Assembly: GCA_903839675.1 (NCBI GenBank)
Contig: CAIMDB010000018.1
Location: 38,553-102,552 of the forward strand
DNA from: an uncultured Sphingomonadales bacterium
GTDB taxonomy: Bacteria > Pseudomonadota > Alphaproteobacteria > Sphingomonadales > Sphingomonadaceae
Direction of reading: 5' to 3'
Length of the DNA stretch: 64,000 nt
The position numbers and the translations under genes were made by a program. This document shows, in pieces, positions 1 through 7,359 of the stretch (positions are counted from its first letter, which is position 1; each line of letters starts with the position of its first letter). The notes beneath the pieces are model-generated. The model saw only the letters and a program-made list of their open reading frames with translations. It had not been told where the DNA came from and did not search any database.

Positions 1-1
1 G

Positions 2-160
2 CACCTTCAGCCGCTCACCGAATGTTTCCCCGCCAACCCGATTGGCCCGGATACGATCCGCAGCGATGAAATCCGCCAGACCTGGCCCTACCGCCATGAT
101 GTGCCGATGCACTTTGCCCATCCACGCTTTGGTGCCGTGATCGCAAGGCCGCAGGGCTAA
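2..160 (+). CDS. C-terminal fragment of unidentified protein
   Basis: The first 160 bases carry an open frame, beginning outside the window, that ends with TAA at 158-160. It encodes about 52 residues ending in R-F-G-A-V-I-A-R-P-Q-G. Codon use resembles the neighbouring genes, so it is probably the true end of a real gene. I do not recognise the family from this fragment. The next gene converges on it from the other strand. Confidence 0.45.
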   Translation, partial: HLQPLTECFPANPIGPDTIRSDEIRQTWPYRHDVPMHFAHPRFGAVIARPQG

Positions 161-188
161 GAGGTCGCAGAGGGCGCGGCGCGTTGGC

Positions 189-653
189 TTAGTGGCCAGA
201 GCGGTGGTGCCAGCCCATCACCTGATCATAGAGCTTGTCGAGCACAGCGGACATGCCCGCGCGTTCATTGGGTTCCAGCGTGCTGAACAGGAAGGTTGCG
301 ACATCTTCCATGCGCGGACCCATCTCGCGATAGGCGCGCCAGCCTTCTGCGCTGAGCCTATGAGGTTTGCGTCGCCTGTTGGAACTATCGACAACTTCTT
401 CGACCCAACCACGTTCAGAGAGAGACGCAAGCGCCCGGCTGACATTCATGGGGATCATCCCCATCAGTTCAGCAAGCTCGTGGCCGGCACGTTCCCCTTC
501 GCCGCCAAGGGCGATGATGATCTTCAGTTCATTGGGGGATACCCCAACCGGCAAGGCCACCCCATCGCGCATTGGGCTGTTAATCAGCGTCGCAAATCGC
601 AGCATTGATATGAGTAGGGCGACGTCAGTATTTTCGGGTTGTTGTGTGGCCAT
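189..653 (-). CDS. MarR-family transcriptional regulator
   Basis: This is a 154-residue winged-helix protein of MarR type. The middle shows the recognition-helix region (G-H-E-L-A-E-L-M-G-M, then S-R-A-L-A-S-L-S-E-R-G-W-V) followed by the wing (S-N-R-R-R-K-P-H-R-L). I place the start at 653 because GGAGGGG lies three bases upstream of that ATG. A longer frame from 701 has no comparable ribosome site. The gene is divergent from the TonB receptor at 832, and a palindrome lies between them at 774-785. It may therefore control itself and the receptor, which is inference. MarR proteins often respond to phenolic ligands, but the ligand cannot be read here. Confidence 0.85.
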   Translation of the reverse strand: MATQQPENTDVALLISMLRFATLINSPMRDGVALPVGVSPNELKIIIALGGEGERAGHELAELMGMIPMNVSRALASLSERGWVEEVVDSSNRRRKPHRLSAEGWRAYREMGPRMEDVATFLFSTLEPNERAGMSAVLDKLYDQVMGWHHRSGH

Positions 654-761
654 GACCCCTCCGTTGACGGGCGCGTAGCGGCCTTGATGCCATTTTGCCA
701 CGGTTGCGGATAAAATATTCCACGCAACATTGGACCCATTTTATCCCTTGCAATGCGAAAC

Positions 762-785
762 TGTATGCATCACTAACAATAGTTA
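762..785. promoter_or_regulatory. Candidate operator between marR and TonB receptor
   Basis: Two elements lie side by side. TGTATGCA (762-769) is a variant of the TTGYATRCAA motif seen elsewhere in the window. TAACAATAGTTA (774-785) is a 12-bp palindrome with one mismatched pair. The second closely matches the perfect TAACAATTGTTA at 3349 and shares CACTAACAAT with the site near 28430. Binding is inferred only from recurrence and position. Confidence 0.5.
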
Positions 786-831
786 CGGTGACCGGATCCA
801 GTTCGGCGCCCCAAGCAGGAGAGGACTGAGA

Positions 832-3234
832 ATGGCTATGACTTCCCGTAACGATTCCGCACTGCGCACATTTCTGACGTTGTCGACGTCGGTTGCTGCG
901 CTTCTGGCAACCCCAGCGTTCGCCCAGCAAGCTGAAGAAGCTGCGACAGATGTTGGCGAGATTGTCGTCACAGCCCAGTTCCGGGAACAGAAACTGCAGG
1001 ATACGCCGCTCGCCATCACGGCTGTTGATGCGGCGACGATCGAATCGCGTAGCCAGACCAACTTGGCTGAAGTTGTAAAGCAAGCGCCGAGCGTGGTTCT
1101 GCTTCCGGCGACCGCGGCCTTCGGCCCATCGATCTCTGCAAGCATTCGCGGTCTTGGACAGAATGATTTCAATCCAGCACTTGAGCCCGGCGTTGGCCTT
1201 TATATTGACGATGTCTATTATCCGCGACTGACAGGTGCGAACTTCGACCTACTCGATGTTGAACGCGTCGAAGTTCTTCGCGGGCCACAAGGCACGCTGA
1301 CCGGCCGAAACTCCGAAGGCGGTGCGATCAAGTTTATTTCACGCAAGCCAACAGGCGAAGGTGGCGGCTATGTGAGCGCCACTTATGGCAGCCGCAATCG
1401 CGTTAATCTGCGTGCCAGTGCTGACTTCAAAGTCGCCGAGAGCCTTTTCGCCCGCGTCTCGGGCGCCTTTTCAGATCAGGGAGGCTATGTACAACGGCTT
1501 GATTTCGGTTGTGCCAGGCCAACGGGTGGCTTGCCGCGGGGAACTCAGACCAACCCGAGCTGCGTCCAAGGGGACTTGGGCGATGTCGGCTACAGCGCGA
1601 TCCGCGGTATTGTCCGTTATGCTCCCGGAGACACAATTGATCTTACGATCAGCGGCGACTACGTCCGTGACGAGCGCAATCAGGGTGCCGAAGTTCTGTT
1701 GTATGGCGGCAATACAAGTGCTGCGGTTCAACTGCCCGGCAACACGACTCCCTACGACAACCGCTTCATCTGCGGCCGCTATTGTAACTTCGCAGTTTAT
1801 GGCCAGCCTGCCGATTCCTTCCGTGGCCCTGTAGCGGCCGGGTTCCCCTTGGCCGCCACGGCTGGCAGCGAAAAAGTAAAGTATGAAGGCTGGGGCGTAT
1901 CTGCCAACCTCAAAGTCAATCTCAGCGACACGATCAACATCAATTCGATTACAGCCTATCGTGAATGGGATACGTCATTTTCTGTAGATAGCGATCTTTC
2001 GCCGCTTTCCGTAGGTTTTGGCCTGAATGCGCTGGACCACTTCTTCGTCAGTCAGGAGTTGCGCCTGAATGCGGAGTTGAGCGATAATATTCAGCTGACG
2101 GTCGGCGGCTTTTATTCCGACGAACGCACGACCTATTTTACGTATCAGGATATCCGCTACGCGCCGATTCCACTCCAATTCATCGGGAATGATCCTGTCA
2201 ATACCGACTCAAAGGCGGTCTACGCGACGGCTATATTGAACCCGATGGAAGCGATGACGATCACGCTCGGCGGTCGCTACACCGATGAGCATAAGGACTA
2301 TACGTTCTTCCGCCTCGGCCCTGATTTTGCTACCCCCAACGCCTTCCTTGGTGCACTGAACAATGTCCGCGGTGACTATGACGGCAGTCGCTTCGATTAT
2401 CGTGCGTCTTTGGACTATCGCTTTTCGCCAGAAGTGCTGGGCTATGCGACAATTTCCACCGGCTTCAAGGGCGGCGGCATTGGACCTAGGCCTTTCAATC
2501 CGGCTCAAGCGCGGCCTTTCAATCCGGAAAAGGTGACGACTTATGAAGTAGGTCTGAAAACAGATTTGCTTGATCGTCGAGTTCGCCTCAACCTTGCAGG
2601 CTTCTATAATGACTTCACCGATGCGCAGTTGACGCTCCTGTCATGCCCGCAGTTTGGTGGGCCAGGACCATGCGCTCTGCCTCAGAATGCCGGTGACGCC
2701 ACAATGAAAGGGTTTGAGGCTGAGCTTCTGGCAACGCCTGTCGAAGGCCTGACCATCGATGGATCGATGTCTTATCTCGATTTCAAGTTTAAATGCGTCA
2801 ACCCGGCAGTGGTCGGCCAAGCATCTGGTGCCTGTTCGTCGGCACAAAGCGTGATTGGTCTTCTTGCGGATCCTTCGGATGGTTTCCGCTGGGCGTTTGG
2901 CATTCAATATGAAGCCAATCTTGCCGGCTCGGGAACGCTGACACCTCGGATCGACGTTTCGCATCAGTATGCGCTGACCGGCAATGCGCTCACGCCCCCT
3001 GCTGGATCGCCAAGTGCACTACTTGGGGAGGTTCCTGGCTACACACTCGCCAATGCCCGCTTGACCTGGCGGAACGAAGACAAGGATCTGGATGTCAGCC
3101 TAGAGGTCACGAACCTGTTCGATAAATATTACTTCATCAACAAGTTCGATCTGACGGGCGCGGGTGCTGGTGCCATTTCCGGACAGCCCGGTCGCCCGCG
3201 CGAATGGGCCATCTCGGTCAAGAAGAAATTCTAA
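832..3234 (+). CDS. TonB-dependent outer-membrane receptor 1
   Basis: This 800-residue outer-membrane receptor would import a bulky or scarce substrate using TonB energy. A signal peptide runs to about residue 31 (T-P-A-F-A then Q-Q). A TonB box, G-E-I-V-V-T-A-Q, follows at about 42-49. The plug domain has the typical V-E-R-V-E-V-L-R-G-P-Q-G-T-L segment near 145-158, and the barrel ends in K-K-K-F with a terminal Phe. I choose ATG 832 because AGGAGAGG precedes it; a frame opening at 730 adds an unlikely leader before the signal peptide. A terminator follows the gene. The next operon encodes phenol-oxidising enzymes, so an aromatic substrate is plausible, though this is inference. Confidence 0.92.
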   Translation: MAMTSRNDSALRTFLTLSTSVAALLATPAFAQQAEEAATDVGEIVVTAQFREQKLQDTPLAITAVDAATIESRSQTNLAEVVKQAPSVVLLPATAAFGPSISASIRGLGQNDFNPALEPGVGLYIDDVYYPRLTGANFDLLDVERVEVLRGPQGTLTGRNSEGGAIKFISRKPTGEGGGYVSATYGSRNRVNLRASADFKVAESLFARVSGAFSDQGGYVQRLDFGCARPTGGLPRGTQTNPSCVQGDLGDVGYSAIRGIVRYAPGDTIDLTISGDYVRDERNQGAEVLLYGGNTSAAVQLPGNTTPYDNRFICGRYCNFAVYGQPADSFRGPVAAGFPLAATAGSEKVKYEGWGVSANLKVNLSDTININSITAYREWDTSFSVDSDLSPLSVGFGLNALDHFFVSQELRLNAELSDNIQLTVGGFYSDERTTYFTYQDIRYAPIPLQFIGNDPVNTDSKAVYATAILNPMEAMTITLGGRYTDEHKDYTFFRLGPDFATPNAFLGALNNVRGDYDGSRFDYRASLDYRFSPEVLGYATISTGFKGGGIGPRPFNPAQARPFNPEKVTTYEVGLKTDLLDRRVRLNLAGFYNDFTDAQLTLLSCPQFGGPGPCALPQNAGDATMKGFEAELLATPVEGLTIDGSMSYLDFKFKCVNPAVVGQASGACSSAQSVIGLLADPSDGFRWAFGIQYEANLAGSGTLTPRIDVSHQYALTGNALTPPAGSPSALLGEVPGYTLANARLTWRNEDKDLDVSLEVTNLFDKYYFINKFDLTGAGAGAISGQPGRPREWAISVKKKF

Positions 3235-3257
3235 GCTTCTAGTCGAGAATAAATCGG

Positions 3258-3296
3258 AAAGGGGGGGTGGTCGAAAGGCTGCCCCCTTTTTTCTTT
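3258..3296 (+). terminator. Rho-independent terminator after TonB receptor 1
   Basis: A stem of AAAGGGGG pairs with CCCCCTTT across a loop of about 16 bases and runs into TTTTTTCTTTT. It starts 24 bases after the receptor stop codon and separates the receptor from the next operon. Confidence 0.85.
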
Positions 3297-3348
3297 TCCA
3301 GCCTCTGATAGCCTTGACCGACGGGGTATGACCCGTCAGAAGCATAGC

Positions 3349-3360
3349 TAACAATTGTTA
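3349..3360. promoter_or_regulatory. Perfect 12-bp palindrome, likely operator
   Basis: TAACAATTGTTA is a perfect palindrome about 20 bases before the first gene of the 3382-9465 operon. Its half-site TAACAA recurs at 774 and near 28430, each time in a promoter region close to a MarR gene. It is likely a MarR-type operator, by inference. Confidence 0.6.
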
Positions 3361-3381
3361 TAAAATGAGAGGAGCCCGGCG

Positions 3382-4959
3382 TTGAAACTCACGCTACCCC
3401 CACGTGTTTCGCCGATGCAGTTTGATGCCGCACTCAAGGCGTTTGCTGGCGTCGTTGGAAAGGGATGGGTTCTTTCCTCAGATGAAGACCGCGACGCTTA
3501 TTCTGATATCTACGCACCTGGCCCGGAAACATTGTGGCCCGCCTCTGCTGCCGTCGCGCCGGCGTCCGCTGAAGAGGTGCAGGCGATCGTGCGGCTCGCC
3601 AACCAGTTTAAGACGCCGCTTTGGCCTGTCAGCCGCGGCAAAAACTTGGGCTATGGGCAGGCTGCGCCGCGCATGGCGGGATCAATCGTGCTCGACCTTG
3701 GTCGCATGAACAAGGTTCTCGAGCTCGATCCGGAGCTTGGCTATTGTGTGATTGAGCCGGGCGTCGGTTTCTTTGATCTTTATGAGCATCTGGCCCGTGA
3801 AAAGGCGCCCTTGTGGATGTCGGTTCCGGGCAATGGCTGGGGCTCGGTGCTCGGCAATGCGCTCGACCATGGTATTGGCTACACGCCCTATGGCCTTCAC
3901 GCGCGCAACCTGTGCGGCCTTGAGGTGGTCATGCCCGATGGCGACATGATGCGCACCGGCATGGCGGCTATGGCGAACAACAAGGCGTCGCACCTTTTCC
4001 CGATGAGCTACGGGCCTGATTGGACGCACATGTTCACCCAGTCCAACATGGGCGTCGTGACGAAGGCGGGCGTGTTCCTGCAGCCAGAGCCGGAAACGTC
4101 GCTCGAACTTTCCTTCGACATCCCCAATGAAGAGGATATCGGGTGGGTTATCGATATCATTGCGCCGATGAAGATCGCGGGATTGATCGACCAAAACGTG
4201 TTTATTCCCTCATGGCTCGGCAAGATCGTGCTGCTCGGCCAGCGTAAGGATTTCTGGGATAAGGCATCCGCCATTCCGGACTGGCGCGTGAAAGAGCTCC
4301 TTAAGGAGCATAAGCTCGGCTACTGGAAGGTGCAGATCCGCCTTTACGGCGATGAGAACGTCAACAAAGCCAAGGCCGAAGTCGTGAAGGCGGCGTTCAA
4401 AAAGCATCTCGATACGCCCCCGCACGAAGTGTGGTGGCGGCAGGGTGAGGATCGCAACATTTATGATCTCACGGTCGGCGTCCCTACTGCGGTGCCATTG
4501 CAGATGGGGGATTGGGTCGGTGGCCGAAGCGCGCACCTTGGCTTCTCACCGGTCGTGCCTGCGACGTCGAAACATGTGATGGATCAGCTGAAGCGAAGCC
4601 GTAAGATCATCGCCGACCATGATGTTGATTTCTACGCCAGCTTCACCATTGGCGGAAGATTTGCAAATAATATCAATATGTTGATGTATGATCGTGACAA
4701 GCCAGAGCAGGTTGAAAGCATGAAGAAGCTGTTCAGCGCGCTCGTCACAGAAAGCGCCAAGGCAGGCTATGCAGAATATCGCACGCACTTGGGCTGGATG
4801 GATGCTGTGGCGGATACGTTTGATTTCAACAATCACGCGCAGCGCCGAATGAATGAAAAGGTAAAGGACGCACTCGACCCCAATGGCATCATTGCGCCGG
4901 GTAAGCAGGGCGTGTGGCCTAGCGTCTACCGGGATCAGTCAAAGGAGGGCCGGGCATGA
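3382..4959 (+). CDS. VAO-type FAD oxidoreductase for 4-alkylphenols
   Basis: This 525-residue flavoprotein belongs to the vanillyl-alcohol oxidase / p-cresol methylhydroxylase family, which oxidises the side chain of para-substituted phenols. An FAD-binding PCMH domain covers about residues 45-235 and the cap and substrate domain the rest. His385 in S-A-H-L-G-F-S-P occupies the place of the histidine that links FAD covalently in VAO. It lies 81 residues before Tyr466-Arg467 (E-Y-R-T-H), the phenolate-binding pair, and I recall the same spacing in VAO. The start is TTG at 3382 after GAGAGGAG; ATG 3415 is an alternative. No signal peptide is visible. The next gene, overlapping by ATGA, is a cytochrome c, so it probably acts as a dehydrogenase or hydroxylase rather than an oxidase. 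The exact substrate (eugenol, creosol or similar) is unknown. Confidence 0.88.
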   Translation: MKLTLPPRVSPMQFDAALKAFAGVVGKGWVLSSDEDRDAYSDIYAPGPETLWPASAAVAPASAEEVQAIVRLANQFKTPLWPVSRGKNLGYGQAAPRMAGSIVLDLGRMNKVLELDPELGYCVIEPGVGFFDLYEHLAREKAPLWMSVPGNGWGSVLGNALDHGIGYTPYGLHARNLCGLEVVMPDGDMMRTGMAAMANNKASHLFPMSYGPDWTHMFTQSNMGVVTKAGVFLQPEPETSLELSFDIPNEEDIGWVIDIIAPMKIAGLIDQNVFIPSWLGKIVLLGQRKDFWDKASAIPDWRVKELLKEHKLGYWKVQIRLYGDENVNKAKAEVVKAAFKKHLDTPPHEVWWRQGEDRNIYDLTVGVPTAVPLQMGDWVGGRSAHLGFSPVVPATSKHVMDQLKRSRKIIADHDVDFYASFTIGGRFANNINMLMYDRDKPEQVESMKKLFSALVTESAKAGYAEYRTHLGWMDAVADTFDFNNHAQRRMNEKVKDALDPNGIIAPGKQGVWPSVYRDQSKEGRA

Positions 4960-5375
4960 AGCGCGTCGCACTTTTGGGCCTGCTGCTCCTCGCCGCATGC
5001 AACAAAACATCCGCTCCGGCACCTGAGGCTGCGAAGGGCGGTCCACCACCGCTGCCGCCCTATCAGATGCGTGCCGAAGCGCCGACGGGAGATAGGTTGG
5101 CGGCTGGCGGGGACGGAGCGAAGCTCTATTCCGTTCACTGTGGCTATTGCCATTTGCCCGCCGGCATGGGGACAAACCTGCTCACCAAGCAGCGGATGAT
5201 GATGGGAGAGCCCCCAGAAAACGGGCTGCTGACCAACCGAAAAGACCTGACGGCGGATTACATCAAGTCCGTGGTGCGAATGGGGAAGGTGGCTATGCCG
5301 CGCCAGACCCGCGTCGACATCACCGATGCGGAACTGGATGCAGTCGCCGACTATCTCGCAAAGGCAGGCAAATGA
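4956..5375 (+). CDS. Lipoprotein c-type cytochrome, flavoenzyme partner
   Basis: This 139-residue protein starts with a lipoprotein signal (L-L-A-A-C15), so it should be lipid-anchored outside the cytoplasmic membrane. A proline-rich linker follows. One haem-c site, C62-G-Y-C-H66, is present, with Met114 in V-A-M-P-R as the likely sixth ligand. Its start overlaps the flavoprotein stop by four bases, which implies translational coupling. Small cytochromes of this kind accept electrons from PCMH-type flavoproteins, and that is the likely role here. The lipid anchor differs from the soluble PchC-type subunit I know from Pseudomonas. Confidence 0.88.
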   Translation: MKRVALLGLLLLAACNKTSAPAPEAAKGGPPPLPPYQMRAEAPTGDRLAAGGDGAKLYSVHCGYCHLPAGMGTNLLTKQRMMMGEPPENGLLTNRKDLTADYIKSVVRMGKVAMPRQTRVDITDAELDAVADYLAKAGK

Positions 5376-5722
5376 ACCTCAATCGCCGAACCTTGATCAA
5401 GACGGGCGTGATCGCCGCGGCCTCCGCTGCAACGTTGACATCCGCTGCCGCGCAGGGGCCCGCGCTCGTCGTGTTTGACAGTCGACTGCCAGAAAGCGTT
5501 GCTTTTGCGCAGGGCTTAAGCGGCGCCAAGCTCGATGTGGCGCATGAAGACCGGACCTTTTGGGCGGCGCTGCGCGCAGGTGCGCCAAAGGGCCGTGTCG
5601 TTGGTCTGACCCGCTGGAGCGACCTTGTCGTGGTCCGCGGCGAACTGGAGGCGCAGGGCAAGCGGCTCAAGGCAGAGCGCCAAAGCGATCCTCACGCGCC
5701 CTTCCATTGGGAAATGGCCTGA
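5372..5722 (+). CDS. Small Tat-exported protein of unknown function
   Basis: This 116-residue protein begins with a twin-arginine signal, N-R5-R6-T-L-I-K, then a hydrophobic stretch and a cleavage site near A-A-A27 before Q28. The mature part has no haem motif, no cysteines and no motif I recognise. The ATG overlaps the cytochrome stop by ATGA. The neighbouring flavoprotein carries no export signal although its cytochrome partner is exported. A reasonable inference is that this protein escorts the folded flavoprotein through Tat; p-cresol operons in Pseudomonas also hold a small extra gene (pchX). It could equally be a periplasmic assembly factor. Confidence 0.75.
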   Translation: MNLNRRTLIKTGVIAAASAATLTSAAAQGPALVVFDSRLPESVAFAQGLSGAKLDVAHEDRTFWAALRAGAPKGRVVGLTRWSDLVVVRGELEAQGKRLKAERQSDPHAPFHWEMA

Positions 5723-5745
5723 CCAACTTTAGAAGGTGTGTCCAC

Positions 5746-6558
5746 ATGGCAGATGTGACGCTGTACCACTGGGAACCGAATGCGAATTCGGGCAAGCCCA
5801 TGCTGGCATTGATGGAAAAGGGCGTCGCCTTCGACAGCCACTACATCGACATGCTGAATTTTGACCAGCACAAGCCTGAATATCTGGCGATCAACCCGCA
5901 AGGGACGATCCCGGCAATGACCCATGGGAGCCTTGTTCTCGTTGAGAGCACGGCGATTATGGAGTATGTGAACGACGCCTTTGACGGCCCGAACCTGATG
6001 CCGGCCAATGCGCAGGATCGGTTGCGCATCCGCTGGTGGATGAAGTTCATGGACCAGTGGCTGGCGCCCAGCTTTTCGATGTTCGGTTGGAAGTTTTTCG
6101 TCGGTCCCAATGCCCTGAAAGCGCATGGGCAGGAGAAGATCGAGGAACAGATTAGCCGCATTCCGCTGCCCGAACGCCAGACTGCTTGGCGAAAGGCCGT
6201 GTTTGGCTTGTTCAGCGAAGCGGAAATGGCGGAAAGCGGACGCCGCATTAGCGTGGGCATTCGGATGCTTGAGGAAGAGCTCGACAAGCGGGAATGGCTC
6301 GCGAGCGACAGCTACAGCTTGGCCGACGTCAATGGCTTCAACCTCGCATACGCCATGCCGTTGTCGCAGCCCCATCTCGCCAATGATGATCTGACGCCCA
6401 ATATCATGCGGTGGCTGCGGGCCATTTATCGCCGCCCGGCAACGCGGGACTGTTGGAAATTGGGCCGCACGCCGATGGCAAGCCGCGTTGAAATCCTGGA
6501 GCAGGACTACATCCCACCCAGGGATGAGTCCGAAGGCATTTCGAGCGGAGTGCGCTGA
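5746..6558 (+). CDS. LigF-like glutathione S-transferase
   Basis: This 270-residue GST resembles the LigF beta-etherase group. The thioredoxin-fold half opens with L-Y-H-W-E-P-N-A-N-S and has the cis-proline at P56 (G-T-I-P-A-M). The glutathione-binding pair Glu67-Ser68 follows in V-E-S-T-A-I. The helical C-terminal half includes the LigF-like segment R-I-P-L-P-E-R-Q and a S-L-A-D-V-N turn. LigF-type enzymes cleave the beta-aryl ether bond of lignin dimers with glutathione. ATG 5746 follows AGAAGG. A second GST starts two bases after its stop, so the two may form a heterodimer. Specificity for a real ether substrate is unproven. Confidence 0.8.
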   Translation: MADVTLYHWEPNANSGKPMLALMEKGVAFDSHYIDMLNFDQHKPEYLAINPQGTIPAMTHGSLVLVESTAIMEYVNDAFDGPNLMPANAQDRLRIRWWMKFMDQWLAPSFSMFGWKFFVGPNALKAHGQEKIEEQISRIPLPERQTAWRKAVFGLFSEAEMAESGRRISVGIRMLEEELDKREWLASDSYSLADVNGFNLAYAMPLSQPHLANDDLTPNIMRWLRAIYRRPATRDCWKLGRTPMASRVEILEQDYIPPRDESEGISSGVR

Positions 6559-6559
6559 C

Positions 6560-7336
6560 ATGAGCAAAATTCTGTATCACGGTGAGCCTGCGGGTCCTTC
6601 GCTGACAGTCCTCGCGGCGCTGGCTGAAAGCGGTGTTGAGGTCGAGTGTCGCCCGATCAATCTGCTTGCCGGGGAACGCCACATGCTGCCCGACATCACA
6701 GATAGTGTCGCGCTGGATATGGGCGTGGAGGGCGAAGGCCCTGTGCTTGTCATTGACGGCGAAGCAATGACTGAGTCTGTGTTTATCGCTCAGTATTTTG
6801 ACGAAATGGGGCAAGGGAACCTGCAGCCCAAGGACGCCTATAAGCATTGGGAAATGCTGATGTGGTGTCGCAGGGTAACAGAGCGCGGTGCGCCTGCAGC
6901 GGCCTTTTTGAAATGCCAGAGCTATGCGTATCCAACGCTGGCAGGCATGAATGACGCGGATTTTGCGTCCCTCACTGCCGCGATCAAGAGTGATGATCTG
7001 CGCACGCGGTGGATGGATGTCCGTAAAGGCAATTTCCCTGAAGAACAGGTCGCAGACAGCCGTTCAAAAATTATATCTCTTGCGGAAATGTCGGACACAG
7101 CCTTGGCGGATGGGCGAGATTGGCTGATGGGCGATTTCTCCATCGCTGACCTCGTCACTTACCCGTGGCTGTGTCCCGATCTTGTGCCAGAGGCATTCAA
7201 CGGGAAACCGGCGTTGCACGGCTGGATGGCCCGCATGGCTGCTCGACCGGGAATGACAGCGGCGCAAAAACGTGGGGCGCTAGCGAACCCGGAAGAATGC
7301 TGGGCACCGGGGCCGGAAATCAACCGCTGGGGTTAA
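6560..7336 (+). CDS. Divergent glutathione S-transferase
   Basis: This 258-residue protein has a GST N-terminal fold (I-L-Y-H-G-E-P-A-G-P-S) and keeps the Glu72-Ser73 glutathione pair (M-T-E-S-V-F-I). The C-terminal half is helical with the usual F-S-I-A-D-L turn. It is only distantly similar to LigE, LigF or LigG. It begins one base after the TGA of the LigF-like GST, so the two should be made together and in balance. A heterodimeric beta-etherase of two different GST chains (BaeA-BaeB) is known in Novosphingobium, and this pair could be of that kind. It might also be a glutathione lyase acting on the thioether product. Confidence 0.75.
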   Translation: MSKILYHGEPAGPSLTVLAALAESGVEVECRPINLLAGERHMLPDITDSVALDMGVEGEGPVLVIDGEAMTESVFIAQYFDEMGQGNLQPKDAYKHWEMLMWCRRVTERGAPAAAFLKCQSYAYPTLAGMNDADFASLTAAIKSDDLRTRWMDVRKGNFPEEQVADSRSKIISLAEMSDTALADGRDWLMGDFSIADLVTYPWLCPDLVPEAFNGKPALHGWMARMAARPGMTAAQKRGALANPEECWAPGPEINRWG

Positions 7337-7359
7337 GCGGGCGTATCAGGAGGGCGTGG

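Noticed and set aside
3320..3337. GACGGG/CCCGTC hairpin as a second terminator
   Set aside because: No T-run follows and a good terminator is already present at 3258-3296.
5560..5745. N-terminal extension of the LigF-like GST
   Set aside because: The extension overlaps the Tat-protein gene in another frame; GST homology begins exactly at ATG 5746, which has its own ribosome site.
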